Source: Qipengyuania vulgaris (GTDB lineage Bacteria; Pseudomonadota; Alphaproteobacteria; Sphingomonadales; Sphingomonadaceae). From it: DNA of 64,000 nucleotides. A program made the translations under genes and the position numbers. Positions 37,745 through 47,103 of the stretch are shown here, piece by piece; within the stretch, counting starts at the first letter, position 1; each line of letters begins with the position of its first letter. The notes under the pieces are model-generated. The model made no database searches and was not told the origin of the DNA. It was given only the letters and a program-made list of their open reading frames with translations. The DNA lies in assembly GCA_000756795.1 (NCBI GenBank), contig CCSI01000001.1, positions 868,001-932,000 on the forward strand, given 5' to 3'.

Positions 37745-38257
37745 TCAGTAATCCCCGAGCCGCCCCTTTTCCTCGACCCGAGCGACCACTTCCTCGCACA
37801 CCGGTTTGCTGACGAAGGGCGTGATATCGCCGCCGAACAACGCGATTTCCTTCACCAGCTTGGAGGCGATTGGCTGGAGCGAGACGTCTGCCATCAGGAA
37901 CACGGTCTCGATATCGTCGTCGAGTTGCTGGTTCATCCCCGCCATCTGGTACTCGTATTCGAAGTCCGCGACGGCGCGCAGGCCGCGGATTAGGACGCTT
38001 GCGCCCATCTTCTGCGCAAACTTAACCAGCAAGGCGTTGAAGCCGACCACCTCGACATTATCGAGCCCCATGGCGGCAATCTCGCGCTCGACCATGGCGA
38101 AACGCTCCTCGGTCGAGAACATGGGGTTCTTCGAGGGATTGGTCGTCACCCCGATGATGAGCTTGTCCACCAGCTTGCTGCCGCGCCGGATAATGTCGGC
38201 ATGGCCCAGCGTGATGGGATCGAAAGTGCCCGGATAGATTCCTATGCGCTCGCTCAT
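37745..38257 (-). CDS. coaD: Phosphopantetheine adenylyltransferase
   Basis: CoaD makes dephospho-CoA from 4'-phosphopantetheine and ATP. The 170-residue protein has IYPGTFDPITLGHADII with the HxGH-type nucleotide motif, then VVGFNALLVKFAQ, LIRGLRAVADFEYE and the ISSTxVRE-like region represented by SKLVKEIALFGGD. The ATG overlaps the ispA stop by one base (TGATG), showing translational coupling. Confidence 0.96.
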   Translation of the reverse strand: MSERIGIYPGTFDPITLGHADIIRRGSKLVDKLIIGVTTNPSKNPMFSTEERFAMVEREIAAMGLDNVEVVGFNALLVKFAQKMGASVLIRGLRAVADFEYEYQMAGMNQQLDDDIETVFLMADVSLQPIASKLVKEIALFGGDITPFVSKPVCEEVVARVEEKGRLGDY

Positions 38258-39156
38258 CAATGGTCCCTCTTCACCACGAAATGCGCGAGGTCGACAAGCA
38301 CGCGCGCTTCCTCGCCATAGCCCGCGAGGTGCTTGCCTGCCTGCTCGACCAGAATTTCTGCCTGCTGCCTTGCCGGTTCGCGGCCCATCAGCGTGACGAA
38401 GGTCTGCTTGCCTTGCCCCTCGTCCTTGCGCAGGGCCTTGCCGGCCTTGGTCTCGTCGCCTTCGACATCGAGCAAATCGTCGGCAATCTGGAAGGCAAGT
38501 CCGATATCGCGGGCATAAGCGCGCAGGTGGGCGCGGCCTTCGGGCGGGACCTTGCCGAGGATGGCGCCCATCTCGACGCTCGCCGCCAGCAACGCGCCGG
38601 TCTTCAGCTGCTGCAAGCGCGTAACCTGCCGTAGGTCGTATTCTTCCTCGTCCGAGACGATGTCCATCATCTGGCCACCCGCCATTCCCGCATGGCCGCT
38701 GGCCTTGGCGAGCGTCGCCACCAGTTCGCTGCGCACGAAGGGGTCGCTGCTGGTGCCGGGCATGGTCAGGATGTCGAAGGCCAGCGCATGGAGGCAGTCG
38801 CCCGCCAGCACCGCCGTCGCCTCGTCATAGACCTTGTGCAGCGTCGGCTTGCCGTGGCGGAGGTCGTCATCGTCCATGCAGGGCAAATCGTCGTGGATGA
38901 GCGAATAGGCATGGATGGCCTCGACCGCGCATCCTGCCGCCACTGCCGCGTCGCGGTCTACGCCGAACAGCTTGGCCGTCGCGCAGACCAGTAGCGGGCG
39001 AACCCGCTTGCCTCCGCCGATGGCCGCATAGCGCATCGCCTCGACCAGCCTTGCGCGCGTGTCTTGCGGAACTGGAAGAAAAGCGTCGAATGCCGCGTCG
39101 ACATCCTGCTGGACCTGTTCGAAGGCCTCGGCAAGGCGGTCGGGCATGGCGGTCAT
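38257..39156 (-). CDS. ispA: Farnesyl diphosphate synthase (polyprenyl synthetase)
   Basis: IspA condenses IPP with DMAPP and GPP to give farnesyl diphosphate for undecaprenol, quinone and carotenoid synthesis. The 299-residue protein has GGKRVRPLL, the first aspartate-rich motif LIHDDLPCMDDDDLRHGKPT, GGQMMDI, and the second aspartate motif AFQIADDLLDVEGD. It is directly behind xseB and overlaps coaD, a common order. A GTG three codons upstream is an alternative start. Confidence 0.95.
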   Translation of the reverse strand: MTAMPDRLAEAFEQVQQDVDAAFDAFLPVPQDTRARLVEAMRYAAIGGGKRVRPLLVCATAKLFGVDRDAAVAAGCAVEAIHAYSLIHDDLPCMDDDDLRHGKPTLHKVYDEATAVLAGDCLHALAFDILTMPGTSSDPFVRSELVATLAKASGHAGMAGGQMMDIVSDEEEYDLRQVTRLQQLKTGALLAASVEMGAILGKVPPEGRAHLRAYARDIGLAFQIADDLLDVEGDETKAGKALRKDEGQGKQTFVTLMGREPARQQAEILVEQAGKHLAGYGEEARVLVDLAHFVVKRDH

Positions 39157-39168
39157 CGCACCCACGCC

Positions 39169-39423
39169 TCAGCTGTCCGCATCGAAGGGCACGGTGCCGG
39201 TCGGCTTGCCTTCGCTGTCGGAAACTATCTTGTCGATTTTCGCCTGCGCCGCGTCGAGCCGTTTCTGGCAGGCCTTGCGCAGTTCCTCGCCGCGTTCATA
39301 GAGCGCGATGCTTTCATCGAGCGGCACGTCGCCGCTTTCGAGGCTGCGCACGGTGCGTTCAAGTTCGCGCAGAGCCTCTTCGAAGCTCATGTCGCCAATC
39401 GGTTTGTCTTGACCCTCTGTCAT
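39169..39423 (-). CDS. xseB: Exodeoxyribonuclease VII small subunit
   Basis: XseB partners XseA in degrading single-stranded DNA. The 84-residue helical protein shows the family core MSFEEALRELERTVRSLESG, then the LDESIALYERGEELRKACQ block and RLDAAQAKIDKIV. It starts the xseB-ispA-coaD group and is divergent from the DUF2177 gene. xseA is not in the window. Confidence 0.95.
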   Translation of the reverse strand: MTEGQDKPIGDMSFEEALRELERTVRSLESGDVPLDESIALYERGEELRKACQKRLDAAQAKIDKIVSDSEGKPTGTVPFDADS

Positions 39424-39487
39424 CGCCGCGGAGCATTGACGGGACGCGAGCGTGCGGTCAAGAAGGCGAAAAGAACGGGGAGCGGAT

Positions 39488-39883
39488 ATGACGTGGATTG
39501 TCGCTTTTATTGCGGCCGCCGTGGCGTTCGGCGCGCTTGACGCGCTGTGGCTTGGCTGGGCAGGCCCTAATTTCTATCGCCCGCGGCTGGGCGACATGCT
39601 GGCAGACAGCTTCCGCATGGCTCCTGCGCTGGTTTTCTATGCAGCCTACATCGCCGCCATAGTGTGGTTTGCCGTGAGGCCGGGTCTTGCGAACGGACTT
39701 GGAGCGGCGGCATTGAACGGCGCGCTGCTCGGCGCGATCTGTTACGCGACTTACGACCTCACCAACCAGGCGACGCTTAAACAATGGTCGACCACCGTGA
39801 CCATTGCCGACATCTGCTGGGGGGCTTTCGCCACTGGCGTGGCGGCGACAATCGCAACCTTCGCTGCAACCAAGTTCGCCTGA
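39488..39883 (+). CDS. DUF2177 family membrane protein
   Basis: The 131-residue protein has four predicted membrane helices and the DUF2177 features: an N-terminal DALWLGWAGPNFYRPRLGDML, then APALVFYAAYIAAIVWFAV, LLGAICYATYDLTNQATLK and DICWGAF. Its function is unknown. GGGGAG before the ATG is a good ribosome site. It lies 13 bp before another membrane gene, so they are probably co-transcribed. Confidence 0.87.
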   Translation: MTWIVAFIAAAVAFGALDALWLGWAGPNFYRPRLGDMLADSFRMAPALVFYAAYIAAIVWFAVRPGLANGLGAAALNGALLGAICYATYDLTNQATLKQWSTTVTIADICWGAFATGVAATIATFAATKFA

Positions 39884-39896
39884 GGGACAGCGGACA

Positions 39897-40577
39897 ATGT
39901 TTATCGGACACATGGCTCCGGCCTTCGCTGCGCGCGCGATCACCAGCGAAGCCCCGAAGCTCGGCACGCTGTTCATCGCCGCGCAACTGGTCGACATCGC
40001 CTTCTTCCTCTTCGTACTTGGCGGCATCGAGCATTTGCGCATGGTGCCGGGCATCACCGCGATGAACCCGCTCGACCTCTACGACATGCCCTATACGCAC
40101 AGCCTCGTAGGCACGGCGGCATGGGCATTCGGTTTCGCCATCCTCGTGGCGGTAATGCTGCGCAATGCGGTTGCGGCGACATGGGCGGCGCTGGTGGTCC
40201 TGTCGCACTGGCTGCTCGACTGGATTAGCCACCGTCCCGACATGACCATCACGCCTGCGGGCGAGAAAATCGGCCTCGGCCTGTGGAATTATCCGATTGC
40301 TGCCATCGCGGTGGAACTCGCCATCTTCGGCCTCGCCTTCTGGTGGTGGCTGAGCCGCACCAAGGGTCCTTTGCTTCCGCCCGTCATCCTCGCGGTCGTG
40401 ATGCTCGCGATGCAGGCCTTCAACTGGTTCGGCCCCGAGCCTCAGAGCGCGGACCCTGCCTTCCTCCTGCTCGGCCTGCTTGCCTTCGCGCTGATGATCG
40501 GCCTTGCCTATTGGGTCGGCTCGACCCGCTGGCACCGCGACGAAGTGGGTCTCGGGGTCGCCAGCCCACCACTCTAG
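39897..40577 (+). CDS. Multi-pass membrane protein, possibly metal-dependent-hydrolase-like
   Basis: The 226-residue protein has about six hydrophobic segments. It contains YTHSLVGTAAWAFGFAIL and LSHWLLDWISHRPDM, where spaced His and Asp residues in membrane context recall YdjM/DUF457 membrane-bound hydrolases. That resemblance is loose, so the function is open. The start MFIGHMAPAFAARA has a conserved-looking H and is 13 bp after the DUF2177 gene. purL follows after about 50 bp. Confidence 0.78.
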   Translation: MFIGHMAPAFAARAITSEAPKLGTLFIAAQLVDIAFFLFVLGGIEHLRMVPGITAMNPLDLYDMPYTHSLVGTAAWAFGFAILVAVMLRNAVAATWAALVVLSHWLLDWISHRPDMTITPAGEKIGLGLWNYPIAAIAVELAIFGLAFWWWLSRTKGPLLPPVILAVVMLAMQAFNWFGPEPQSADPAFLLLGLLAFALMIGLAYWVGSTRWHRDEVGLGVASPPL

Positions 40578-40626
40578 GCCGCATTGATATTGCGCCATCG
40601 CGCCCTGCCCTTTAAGGGCGCGGGCC

Positions 40627-42861
40627 ATGAGCGAAATCACTCCCGACATCGTTGCCCAGCACGGCCTCTCCGAAGAAGAATACGAGCGTGTCCTCCACGC
40701 GCTGGGCCGTGAGCCCAACCTCGTGGAACTGGGCATCTTTTCGGTGATGTGGAGCGAGCACTGCTCCTACAAATCCTCGCGACTCCACCTGAAGAAGCTG
40801 CCGACCGAGGCGCCGTGGGTGATTTGCGGCCCGGGCGAGAACGCGGGCGTCATCGATATCGGTGACGGTCAGGCCGCCATCTTCAAGATGGAGAGCCACA
40901 ACCACCCCAGCTACATCGAACCCTACCAGGGTGCGGCAACCGGCGTCGGCGGCATCCTGCGCGACGTCTTCACCATGGGCGCGCGCCCGGTGGCAAACGC
41001 CAATGCGCTGCGCTTCGGCCGTCCCGACCACCCCAAGATGAAGCACCTTGTGCAGGGCGTGGTCGCAGGCATCGGCGGCTACGGCAATTGCGTCGGCGTG
41101 CCGACCGTGTGCGGCGAGACCAATTTCAACCCGGCCTATGACGGCAACATCCTCGTCAATGCGATGACGGTGGGCGTGGCCGATGCCGACAAGATCTTCT
41201 ATTCGGCCGCGACCGGCGTCGGAAATCCGATCGTCTATGTTGGTTCGAAGACCGGCCGCGACGGTATCCATGGCGCGACCATGGCCTCCGCCGATTTCGA
41301 GGAAGACGCGGACGCCAAGCGCCCCACGGTGCAGGTGGGCGACCCCTTCACCGAAAAGCTGCTGATCGAAGCCTGCCTCGAGCTGATGGCGACCGACGCC
41401 ATCGTCGCCATCCAGGACATGGGCGCTGCGGGCCTGACCTCTTCCAGCGTCGAAATGGCGACCAACGGCAAGGCCGGCATCCGACTCGATATGGACAAGG
41501 TGCCGTGCCGCGAAGAAGGCATGACGCCCTACGAGATGATGCTGAGCGAAAGCCAGGAGCGCATGCTCATGGTGCTGAAGCCCGGCAAGGAAGAGATGGC
41601 CGCGGCCATCTTCGAGAAGTGGGAGCTCGATTTCGCAGTGATCGGCGAAGTCACCGATACGCAGCACATGGTGCTAGAATTCGGCGGCGAAGTGGTCTGC
41701 GACATTCCGCTCGGTCCCCTCGCGGCAGATGCGCCCGAATACGACCGTCCCTACCTCTCGAAGGCAGAGTACACCGCCTGGGCCGGCATCAAGCCGATGA
41801 CCGAGCGTCCGGACACGGACGATGTCGGCGGCGATTTGATGAAGCTGCTCGCTTCGCCCAATTTGTCGTCGCGCAAGTGGATTTCCGAGCAATACGACAG
41901 CCAGGTTGGCGCCGATACGCTCCAGACCGGCGGCGATGCTGGCGTGGTCCGCGTGCACGGCACGAAAAAGGCGTTGGCCATCAGCACCGACTGCACCCCG
42001 CGCTATGTTTATGCCGACCCGTATGAAGGCGGCAAGCAGGCGATTGCGGAAGCTTATCGCAACCTGTGCGCAGTCGGCGCGCGTCCGCTCGCAGTCACCA
42101 ACTGCCTCAACTTCGGCAACCCGCAGCGCCCCGAGATTATGAGCCAGTTCGTCCACGCGCTTGAAGGCATGGGCCGCGCCTGCCGCGTGCTCGATTTCCC
42201 GATCGTGAGCGGCAACGTCAGCCTTTACAACGAGAGCAAGGCGACCGGCGGCGGCAGCGCCATCCTGCCCACCCCCGCCATCGGCGGCGTCGGCCTGATC
42301 GACGATTACGATCACATGATGACCATGCCGTTCAAGGCAGAGGGAGAGGCGATCTACCTCATCCACGCCGAGGATTGGGCGACCGCCGACCCAGAACGTT
42401 CGCATCTCGGCAAGTCGCTGTGGCTGAGCGAAATCCATGGCCGCGACGAAGGCCGCACCCCTCCGACCGACCTCACGGTCGAAAAGAACGCGGGCAAGAT
42501 TATCCTCCAGCTCATCGCCGACGGTCTCGCCAGCGCGGTGCACGATGTTTCCGACGGCGGCCTCGCCATCGCGCTTGCCGAAATGGCGATGGCGGGTGGT
42601 ATCGGCGCCGAGGTTGAGTGGAACGAGGAGTATTCGAAGGCTGCGTGGTGGTTCGGCGAAGACCAGGGCCGCTATGTGGTCACCGTCCCCGACACGCAGG
42701 CGCTCAACGAAGCGCTCGCCAAGGGTACGGAGAACGACGAAACCGCTTCCATCGGCTTCCGCCGCATCGGCAAGACTGGCGGCACCTCGCTATTCGGCAA
42801 GAGCATCGACGAAATGCGCGCCGCACACCGCAGCTTCTTCGACGAGTGGATGGAGAGCTGA
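40627..42861 (+). CDS. purL: Phosphoribosylformylglycinamidine synthase subunit PurL
   Basis: PurL, with PurS and PurQ, converts FGAR to FGAM in purine synthesis. The 744-residue small-type PurL has [22 protein letters not shown]-like [50 protein letters not shown], and the C-terminal [17 protein letters not shown]. No glutaminase domain is fused, which fits the alphaproteobacterial three-subunit enzyme. purS and purQ are outside the window. Confidence 0.97.
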   Translation: MSEITPDIVAQHGLSEEEYERVLHALGREPNLVELGIFSVMWSEHCSYKSSRLHLKKLPTEAPWVICGPGENAGVIDIGDGQAAIFKMESHNHPSYIEPYQGAATGVGGILRDVFTMGARPVANANALRFGRPDHPKMKHLVQGVVAGIGGYGNCVGVPTVCGETNFNPAYDGNILVNAMTVGVADADKIFYSAATGVGNPIVYVGSKTGRDGIHGATMASADFEEDADAKRPTVQVGDPFTEKLLIEACLELMATDAIVAIQDMGAAGLTSSSVEMATNGKAGIRLDMDKVPCREEGMTPYEMMLSESQERMLMVLKPGKEEMAAAIFEKWELDFAVIGEVTDTQHMVLEFGGEVVCDIPLGPLAADAPEYDRPYLSKAEYTAWAGIKPMTERPDTDDVGGDLMKLLASPNLSSRKWISEQYDSQVGADTLQTGGDAGVVRVHGTKKALAISTDCTPRYVYADPYEGGKQAIAEAYRNLCAVGARPLAVTNCLNFGNPQRPEIMSQFVHALEGMGRACRVLDFPIVSGNVSLYNESKATGGGSAILPTPAIGGVGLIDDYDHMMTMPFKAEGEAIYLIHAEDWATADPERSHLGKSLWLSEIHGRDEGRTPPTDLTVEKNAGKIILQLIADGLASAVHDVSDGGLAIALAEMAMAGGIGAEVEWNEEYSKAAWWFGEDQGRYVVTVPDTQALNEALAKGTENDETASIGFRRIGKTGGTSLFGKSIDEMRAAHRSFFDEWMES

Positions 42862-42871
42862 GGCAGCGTAA

Positions 42872-43198
42872 TTGGCGCTACTCCAGTTCATTCTCCACTA
42901 CGGCGGGCACTGGCTCGCCCCGCTTCTCTTCGCGCGCCTGACGCAAGGCGCGAACTGGTTGCGTTTCGGCGCGGTCATGCTGGCTGCAAACCTCATCGAC
43001 CTCGACCATTTGCTGGCCGACCCGATGTTCGACCCCAATCGCTGCAGCATCGGTTTTCACCCGCTGCACGGGTGGATTGCTGGGGCAATCTACCTCGTTC
43101 TTCTCGCCGTGCCGCGCTGGTGGACGCGCGCCTTCGGGCTGGGAGCATTGTGGCATCTCGCGGTCGACTATGGCGATTGCGTGATGCAAGGGTGGTGA
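42872..43198 (+). CDS. DUF6122 family membrane protein
   Basis: The 108-residue protein has three predicted helices. It contains the family motif NLIDLDHLLADPMFDPNRCSI, then GFHPLHGW, with metal-ligand-like Asp and His residues resembling small membrane hydrolases. A TTG start is used, since no ATG is available nearby. It begins 10 bp after purL, ends one base before the next gene, and is probably co-transcribed with both. Confidence 0.82.
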   Translation: MALLQFILHYGGHWLAPLLFARLTQGANWLRFGAVMLAANLIDLDHLLADPMFDPNRCSIGFHPLHGWIAGAIYLVLLAVPRWWTRAFGLGALWHLAVDYGDCVMQGW

Positions 43199-43199
43199 C

Positions 43200-43610
43200 A
43201 TGACCGCAGGATATTCCGGAACCCCGCTCGCCAAGAAACTCTCGCTGCGCGACGGGCAGCGCGTGTGGTTCGACAGCATGCCCGAAGACGTCATCGACGA
43301 AATCGACGAATATGCGCTCGAACTCACTTTCGTCGAGGGTCCCGAGGATGCGCCCGATGCGGCGCATATCTTTGTAACCGAACGCGCCGCGCTGACGGAA
43401 AAGCTCGAAGTACTGAGAAACAGCATCGCACAGGACGGGCATGTCTGGGTCAGCTGGCCGAAGAGGGCTTCCAAAGTTGAAACCGACATCACCGAAGACA
43501 CGATCCGCGAAATATGCCTACCGATGGGTCTCGTCGACACCAAGGTATGCGCAGTCGATGACATCTGGTCGGGGTTGAAACTGGTTATCCGCAAGGAATT
43601 GAGAACGTGA
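43200..43610 (+). CDS. DUF3052 family protein
   Basis: The 136-residue soluble protein starts [20 protein letters not shown], a clear DUF3052 N-terminus. It ends with [19 protein letters not shown] and [20 protein letters not shown], also typical. The family has no known function. Its start follows the DUF6122 stop directly, and its stop overlaps the next GTG by 4 bp (GTGA). Confidence 0.9.
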   Translation: MTAGYSGTPLAKKLSLRDGQRVWFDSMPEDVIDEIDEYALELTFVEGPEDAPDAAHIFVTERAALTEKLEVLRNSIAQDGHVWVSWPKRASKVETDITEDTIREICLPMGLVDTKVCAVDDIWSGLKLVIRKELRT

Positions 43611-44278
43611 AGTCCCTCGACAGCGTCCCCTACTCACTCGACCGTCTCGATGACGGTACGAGCATCGCCCGCGCCCAATCCTTGCGCGATAGACTGAAGC
43701 AGCGGCGCACTTGCCGCTATTTTTCGGACGAGCCGGTCCCGCGTGAAATCATCGAAGCCGCCATCGAGGCTGCGGGAACCGCGCCCAATGGCGCGAACCA
43801 CCAGCCATGGCACTTCGCCGTCGTTTCCTCGCCAGAGAGGAAGCGCGCCATTCGCGAGGCAGCCGAAGAGGAAGAACGCAATTTCTACGCCGGCAAGGCA
43901 AGCGAGGAATGGCTCAACGCCCTCGCCCCGCTCGGCACGGACGAGGACAAGCCCTTCCTCGAAACCGCGCCATGGCTCATCGTGGTGTTCGCCCAGCGCA
44001 AGGGTGGCATCGAGGAAGACGGCAAGACGCAGAACTATTACGTCAACGAAAGCGTCGGCATCGCCTGCGGAATGCTGATTGCGACGCTGCACGAGGCGGG
44101 CCTCGCGACGCTGACGCACACGCCCTCACCCATGGGTTTCCTGCGCGATATCTGCGAGCGCCCCGAGCACGAGAAGCCGCTGATGGTGGTCGTGGTCGGG
44201 CACCCCGAAGAGGGTGCCACGGTTCCGGCTCACGCATTGAAGAAGAAACCGCTGGAGCAGATTTCCAGCTGGCTGTGA
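43607..44278 (+). CDS. Nitroreductase family protein
   Basis: The 223-residue FMN-dependent reductase has [18 protein letters not shown], the FMN-binding [31 protein letters not shown] and [14 protein letters not shown]. The pattern matches the nitroreductase branch near iodotyrosine deiodinase. The substrate is not readable. The start is GTG, overlapping the DUF3052 stop. Its last 236 bp lie opposite the open 3' extension of coq4. Confidence 0.92.
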   Translation: MKSLDSVPYSLDRLDDGTSIARAQSLRDRLKQRRTCRYFSDEPVPREIIEAAIEAAGTAPNGANHQPWHFAVVSSPERKRAIREAAEEEERNFYAGKASEEWLNALAPLGTDEDKPFLETAPWLIVVFAQRKGGIEEDGKTQNYYVNESVGIACGMLIATLHEAGLATLTHTPSPMGFLRDICERPEHEKPLMVVVVGHPEEGATVPAHALKKKPLEQISSWL

Positions 44279-45116
44279 CGCCCCAGGCGGCCAGTTTTTC
44301 CGGCTGCGTCGGCTCGGCGAGCAGGTCGTAGGGATCGATACCCTCGCTGCGCCAGATCCGATGGCATTCCTTGTACCAGTGCGGGTCCGGAATGTTGAAC
44401 TTGGTCCGTGCCTCGTCGAGGTCGGTCGCCAGCAGTTCGCGGATCGACATGCCGACGAGGCCGGGACAGGCAACACCGGTCTTGTGGGCCTGGCGGCAAG
44501 CCTTGAAGACCGGAGCCTTGCTCTTGACGGTTTTCTTGATTTGCAGCGCCCCGGCGTAGCCGATGAGCAGGTGCCCGTGACTCGGGCTCTGGCCGTGGGT
44601 GAAGAGCAGCACGCACTGCTCGCCCAGCCCGTCGCGGCCATAGCCGGTCAGCACATGCATTAGGTCATGCGTGTCGCGCTGGCGAAAACCGAACCACTCG
44701 ACGAGGTCACCATATTTCGGATTGCCGAGCTTTTCCGCCTCTTCGACCAGCCCGGCAGCCGACAGACCCTCGGTCTCCATGAAGTCGCAATAGGCATGCG
44801 CGACCGTGCCCTTGGGCAGTCTGCGCAAGGCCGCGTGGTCATCGAGGATGGGCGGCAAATAAGGTTCGTCAGCGCGCAGCTTCTCGCCGTGCTCGCTCAG
44901 CGTAAGTGCTCGCACCCGGGGCAAGAAGCTCTTGCTGGGCAGCGATTCGAAAATCTTGAAGACGTGGCTGGTTTCTTCCTTGTCCTTCAACAGGTCGCGG
45001 AAGTGGCCATAAGCCTTTGGCAGCGAGTATTTGGGCTGCGGTCGGCGCGGGTCGCGGAGCAGTGTGCCGTCACTGGCGGCTTCCATGTCGGGGGCGATAG
45101 TCGAATGCTGGTTCAT
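44043..45116 (-). CDS. Coq4 family ubiquinone biosynthesis protein with antisense-like 3' extension
   Basis: Coq4 proteins organise or catalyse steps of ubiquinone synthesis. The zinc motif HDxxH(x11)E is intact: H150, D151, H154 and E166 in [20 protein letters not shown]. Residues about 25-282 look like a complete Coq4 chain, ending near [19 protein letters not shown]. No stop follows, so the frame runs on for about 75 Arg/Ser/Pro-rich residues lying wholly antisense to the nitroreductase gene. This suggests a lost stop, a small frameshift, or an unusual convergent overlap. It is downstream of serB. Confidence 0.82.
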   Translation of the reverse strand: MNQHSTIAPDMEAASDGTLLRDPRRPQPKYSLPKAYGHFRDLLKDKEETSHVFKIFESLPSKSFLPRVRALTLSEHGEKLRADEPYLPPILDDHAALRRLPKGTVAHAYCDFMETEGLSAAGLVEEAEKLGNPKYGDLVEWFGFRQRDTHDLMHVLTGYGRDGLGEQCVLLFTHGQSPSHGHLLIGYAGALQIKKTVKSKAPVFKACRQAHKTGVACPGLVGMSIRELLATDLDEARTKFNIPDPHWYKECHRIWRSEGIDPYDLLAEPTQPEKLAAWGVTASWKSAPAVSSSMREPEPWHPLRGARPRPPSAASRARGARRYRAGNPWVRACASASRGPPRAASQSAFRRRCRRFR

Positions 45117-45177
45117 GCGCGGGCCTCTACTGACAAAAGTGTCAATATCAGGTTTCGGTTCCAAAACAAAACCGAAA

Positions 45178-46062
45178 TCAGCCAAGCGACCAGTCACTCT
45201 CCGGAATGCCGAGCAATTTGAGGATGACTGTCAGGTCCTCACTGGCAATCCGGCCATTGGCAGCATCGCGGGCCTTGGGCTTGGCGCGATAGGCGATGCC
45301 GTAGTCGGCAGCTTCTATCATCGGAATGTCGTTAGCTCCGTCGCCGGTGGCCAGAACACGCGCGCCCTCGCCCAGCTGTTCCCGCTCTTCCTCGAGCGTG
45401 GCGAGTTTTGTCGAAGCATCGCTGACGGGGCCGGCGAGCTTGCCGGTTAGATGACCCTGCGAGACCGCGAGCCGGTTACCCACAACGCGCTCGAAACCGA
45501 GCTGGTCGGCAACGCGGTCGGCAAAGTGATGAAAGCCGCCGGTCACGAGGACCGTGCGGCACCCCTTGCTCTTCAAAGTCTGAACCAGCGTGCGGGCGCC
45601 GGGCACCGGACGGATACGCTCGGCAAGGCAATTGTCGATGGCCCTTTCACCCAGCCCTTCGAGCAGGCCAACCCGTTCACGCAGCGCACTCTCGAATTCG
45701 AGCTCACCGCGCATGGCGCGCTCGGTGATGTCGGCGACCTTATCCTTGATACCAGCGAAATCGGCCAGTTCGTCGATGCATTCCTGGCCTATCATGGTTG
45801 AATCCATGTCGGACACGAACAGGCGTGGGATTTCGATAGCGTGGTCGGCGACCAGCATGTCGCACTCGCCGAAATGCTCGACCAGCAGCTCGGTCATCTG
45901 CCCTGCATCGCCATGTGGCAGCGAGATTTGCAAAACATCTCCGCAGAAATCGAGCATGCTTGCCTCGGCCACCGGCATGCCCGCAGCATCGAGCGCTTTG
46001 CTTGCCGCGTCGAGCCGGGTTTCCAGACCGCCTGCCTCTGCTATCAGCCGGGCGATGAGCAT
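45178..46062 (-). CDS. serB: Phosphoserine phosphatase
   Basis: SerB makes serine from phosphoserine. The 294-residue HAD enzyme has an N-terminal ACT-like segment (about residues 1-75), then the catalytic FVSDMDSTMIGQECIDELAD, RALRERVGLLEG-like EFESALRERVGLLEGLG, VTGGFHHFADRVADQLGF, and ATGDGANDIPMIEAADYGIA. The start MLIARLIAEAG has AGGGG nine bases upstream. Its ATG overlaps the divergent miaA ATG within the palindrome CATG. Confidence 0.95.
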   Translation of the reverse strand: MLIARLIAEAGGLETRLDAASKALDAAGMPVAEASMLDFCGDVLQISLPHGDAGQMTELLVEHFGECDMLVADHAIEIPRLFVSDMDSTMIGQECIDELADFAGIKDKVADITERAMRGELEFESALRERVGLLEGLGERAIDNCLAERIRPVPGARTLVQTLKSKGCRTVLVTGGFHHFADRVADQLGFERVVGNRLAVSQGHLTGKLAGPVSDASTKLATLEEEREQLGEGARVLATGDGANDIPMIEAADYGIAYRAKPKARDAANGRIASEDLTVILKLLGIPESDWSLG

Positions 46063-47008
46063 GATGAATTCCCCTGATTTGCCACCACTTGCGCTCATCG
46101 CAGGGCCGACCGCCAGCGGCAAGAGCGATTTGGCAGTGCGCTTGGGACAACGCCTTGAGGCGCAAGCCACGCGCGCCGTGGTGCTTAATGCCGACAGCGC
46201 GCAGGTCTATGCCGATTTGCGCGTGCTGTCAGCACGTCCAAGCGAAGAAGAGATGGGCGGCATCGAACATCGCCTGTTCGGCGCATGGGACGGCGCGACG
46301 CCCTGCTCGGCCGCCGATTGGGCGGCTGCGGCCAAGCGCGAAATCGCCGCGCTGCACGAGGAAGGGGCTGTCCCCATCCTGTGCGGCGGGACAGGTCTAT
46401 ATATGCGCACATTACTCGAAGGCATCGCGCCCGTGCCCGAAATCGATGCCGAAGTCCGCGCGCAGGTTCGCGGTCTCTCGCAAGGTGAAGCACGTGCCGC
46501 CCTCGAGAAGGAAGACCCCGAGGCAGCCTCGCGCCTCGCCCCCGCCGATGCCTCTCGCACGACGAGGGCATTGGAAGTGGTACGCTCGACCGGGCGAACG
46601 CTGAAGGAATGGCAGACCAACAAGGTCGGCGGCATCGGCGAGACCGTCTCGCTCTACCCGCTCCTCCTGCTGCCCGAGCGCGAATGGCTTTACGAGCGCT
46701 GCGACCGGCGCTTCGTCTTGATGCTGGACGGGGGTGCGGTGGAAGAAGTGCGAGCCCTCCTCGCGCGCAATCTCGACCCCGCCCTCCCCGTCATGCGCGC
46801 CATCGGTGTGCCCGAGATTTCCGGCCTCCTCCAAGGCGAACTATCGCGCGATGAATGTATCGTCGCTGGCCAGCGCGCCACGCGCCAGTACGCCAAGCGG
46901 CAATACACATGGTTCAGGCACCAGCCGCCGGACACGTGGTCGCGCGACGATAACAAAACTATCGATGAATACGATATTTTTGTTTCTTTATTGCGCCAAA
47001 ACGATTGA
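46061..47008 (+). CDS. miaA: tRNA dimethylallyltransferase
   Basis: MiaA adds dimethylallyl to A37 of UNN-decoding tRNAs. The 315-residue protein has the P-loop LIAGPTASGKSDLAVRL, NADSAQVYADLRVLSARPS, ILCGGTGLYMRTLLEG, and TRQYAKRQYTWFRHQ. Two consecutive ATGs open the frame, and the first overlaps the serB start by two bases. Either the mRNA begins inside serB or it is leaderless; no good ribosome site is visible. The stop lies within the -35 box of the ilvB promoter. Confidence 0.95.
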   Translation: MMNSPDLPPLALIAGPTASGKSDLAVRLGQRLEAQATRAVVLNADSAQVYADLRVLSARPSEEEMGGIEHRLFGAWDGATPCSAADWAAAAKREIAALHEEGAVPILCGGTGLYMRTLLEGIAPVPEIDAEVRAQVRGLSQGEARAALEKEDPEAASRLAPADASRTTRALEVVRSTGRTLKEWQTNKVGGIGETVSLYPLLLLPEREWLYERCDRRFVLMLDGGAVEEVRALLARNLDPALPVMRAIGVPEISGLLQGELSRDECIVAGQRATRQYAKRQYTWFRHQPPDTWSRDDNKTIDEYDIFVSLLRQND

Positions 47009-47033
47009 CAGAAAGCATTTCGTTACCCATACG
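47005..47033 (+). promoter_or_regulatory. Probable sigma-70 promoter of the ilvB operon
   Basis: A perfect TTGACA is followed, after 17 bp, by CATACG, which matches TATAAT at the three central positions. The -35 box overlaps the miaA stop codon. Transcription would start near 47040, just before a perfect hairpin and then ilvB. Confidence 0.55.
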
Positions 47034-47044
47034 GAAGCTCCTGT

Positions 47045-47076
47045 CGGCCCGGCGCTACGACCCCAGCGCCGGGCCG
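47045..47076 (+). promoter_or_regulatory. Perfect 12-bp hairpin in the ilvB leader
   Basis: CGGCCCGGCGCT and AGCGCCGGGCCG pair perfectly around an eight-base loop, 27 bp upstream of the ilvB start. No T-run or branched-chain leader peptide is seen, so this is not a classical attenuator. It could stabilise the 5' end, act as an operator palindrome, or stop miaA readthrough. Confidence 0.6.
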
Positions 47077-47103
47077 ATATGTGTCTAGTGACGGAGGAAA
47101 CCT

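Noticed and set aside
40612-41667. A 351-residue minus-strand open frame opposite purL
   Set aside because: It is antisense to well-conserved PurL motifs, with no start signal or homology.
47009-47103. Branched-chain leader peptide before ilvB
   Set aside because: The short frames here lack clusters of Leu, Val or Ile codons, and none precedes the hairpin suitably.
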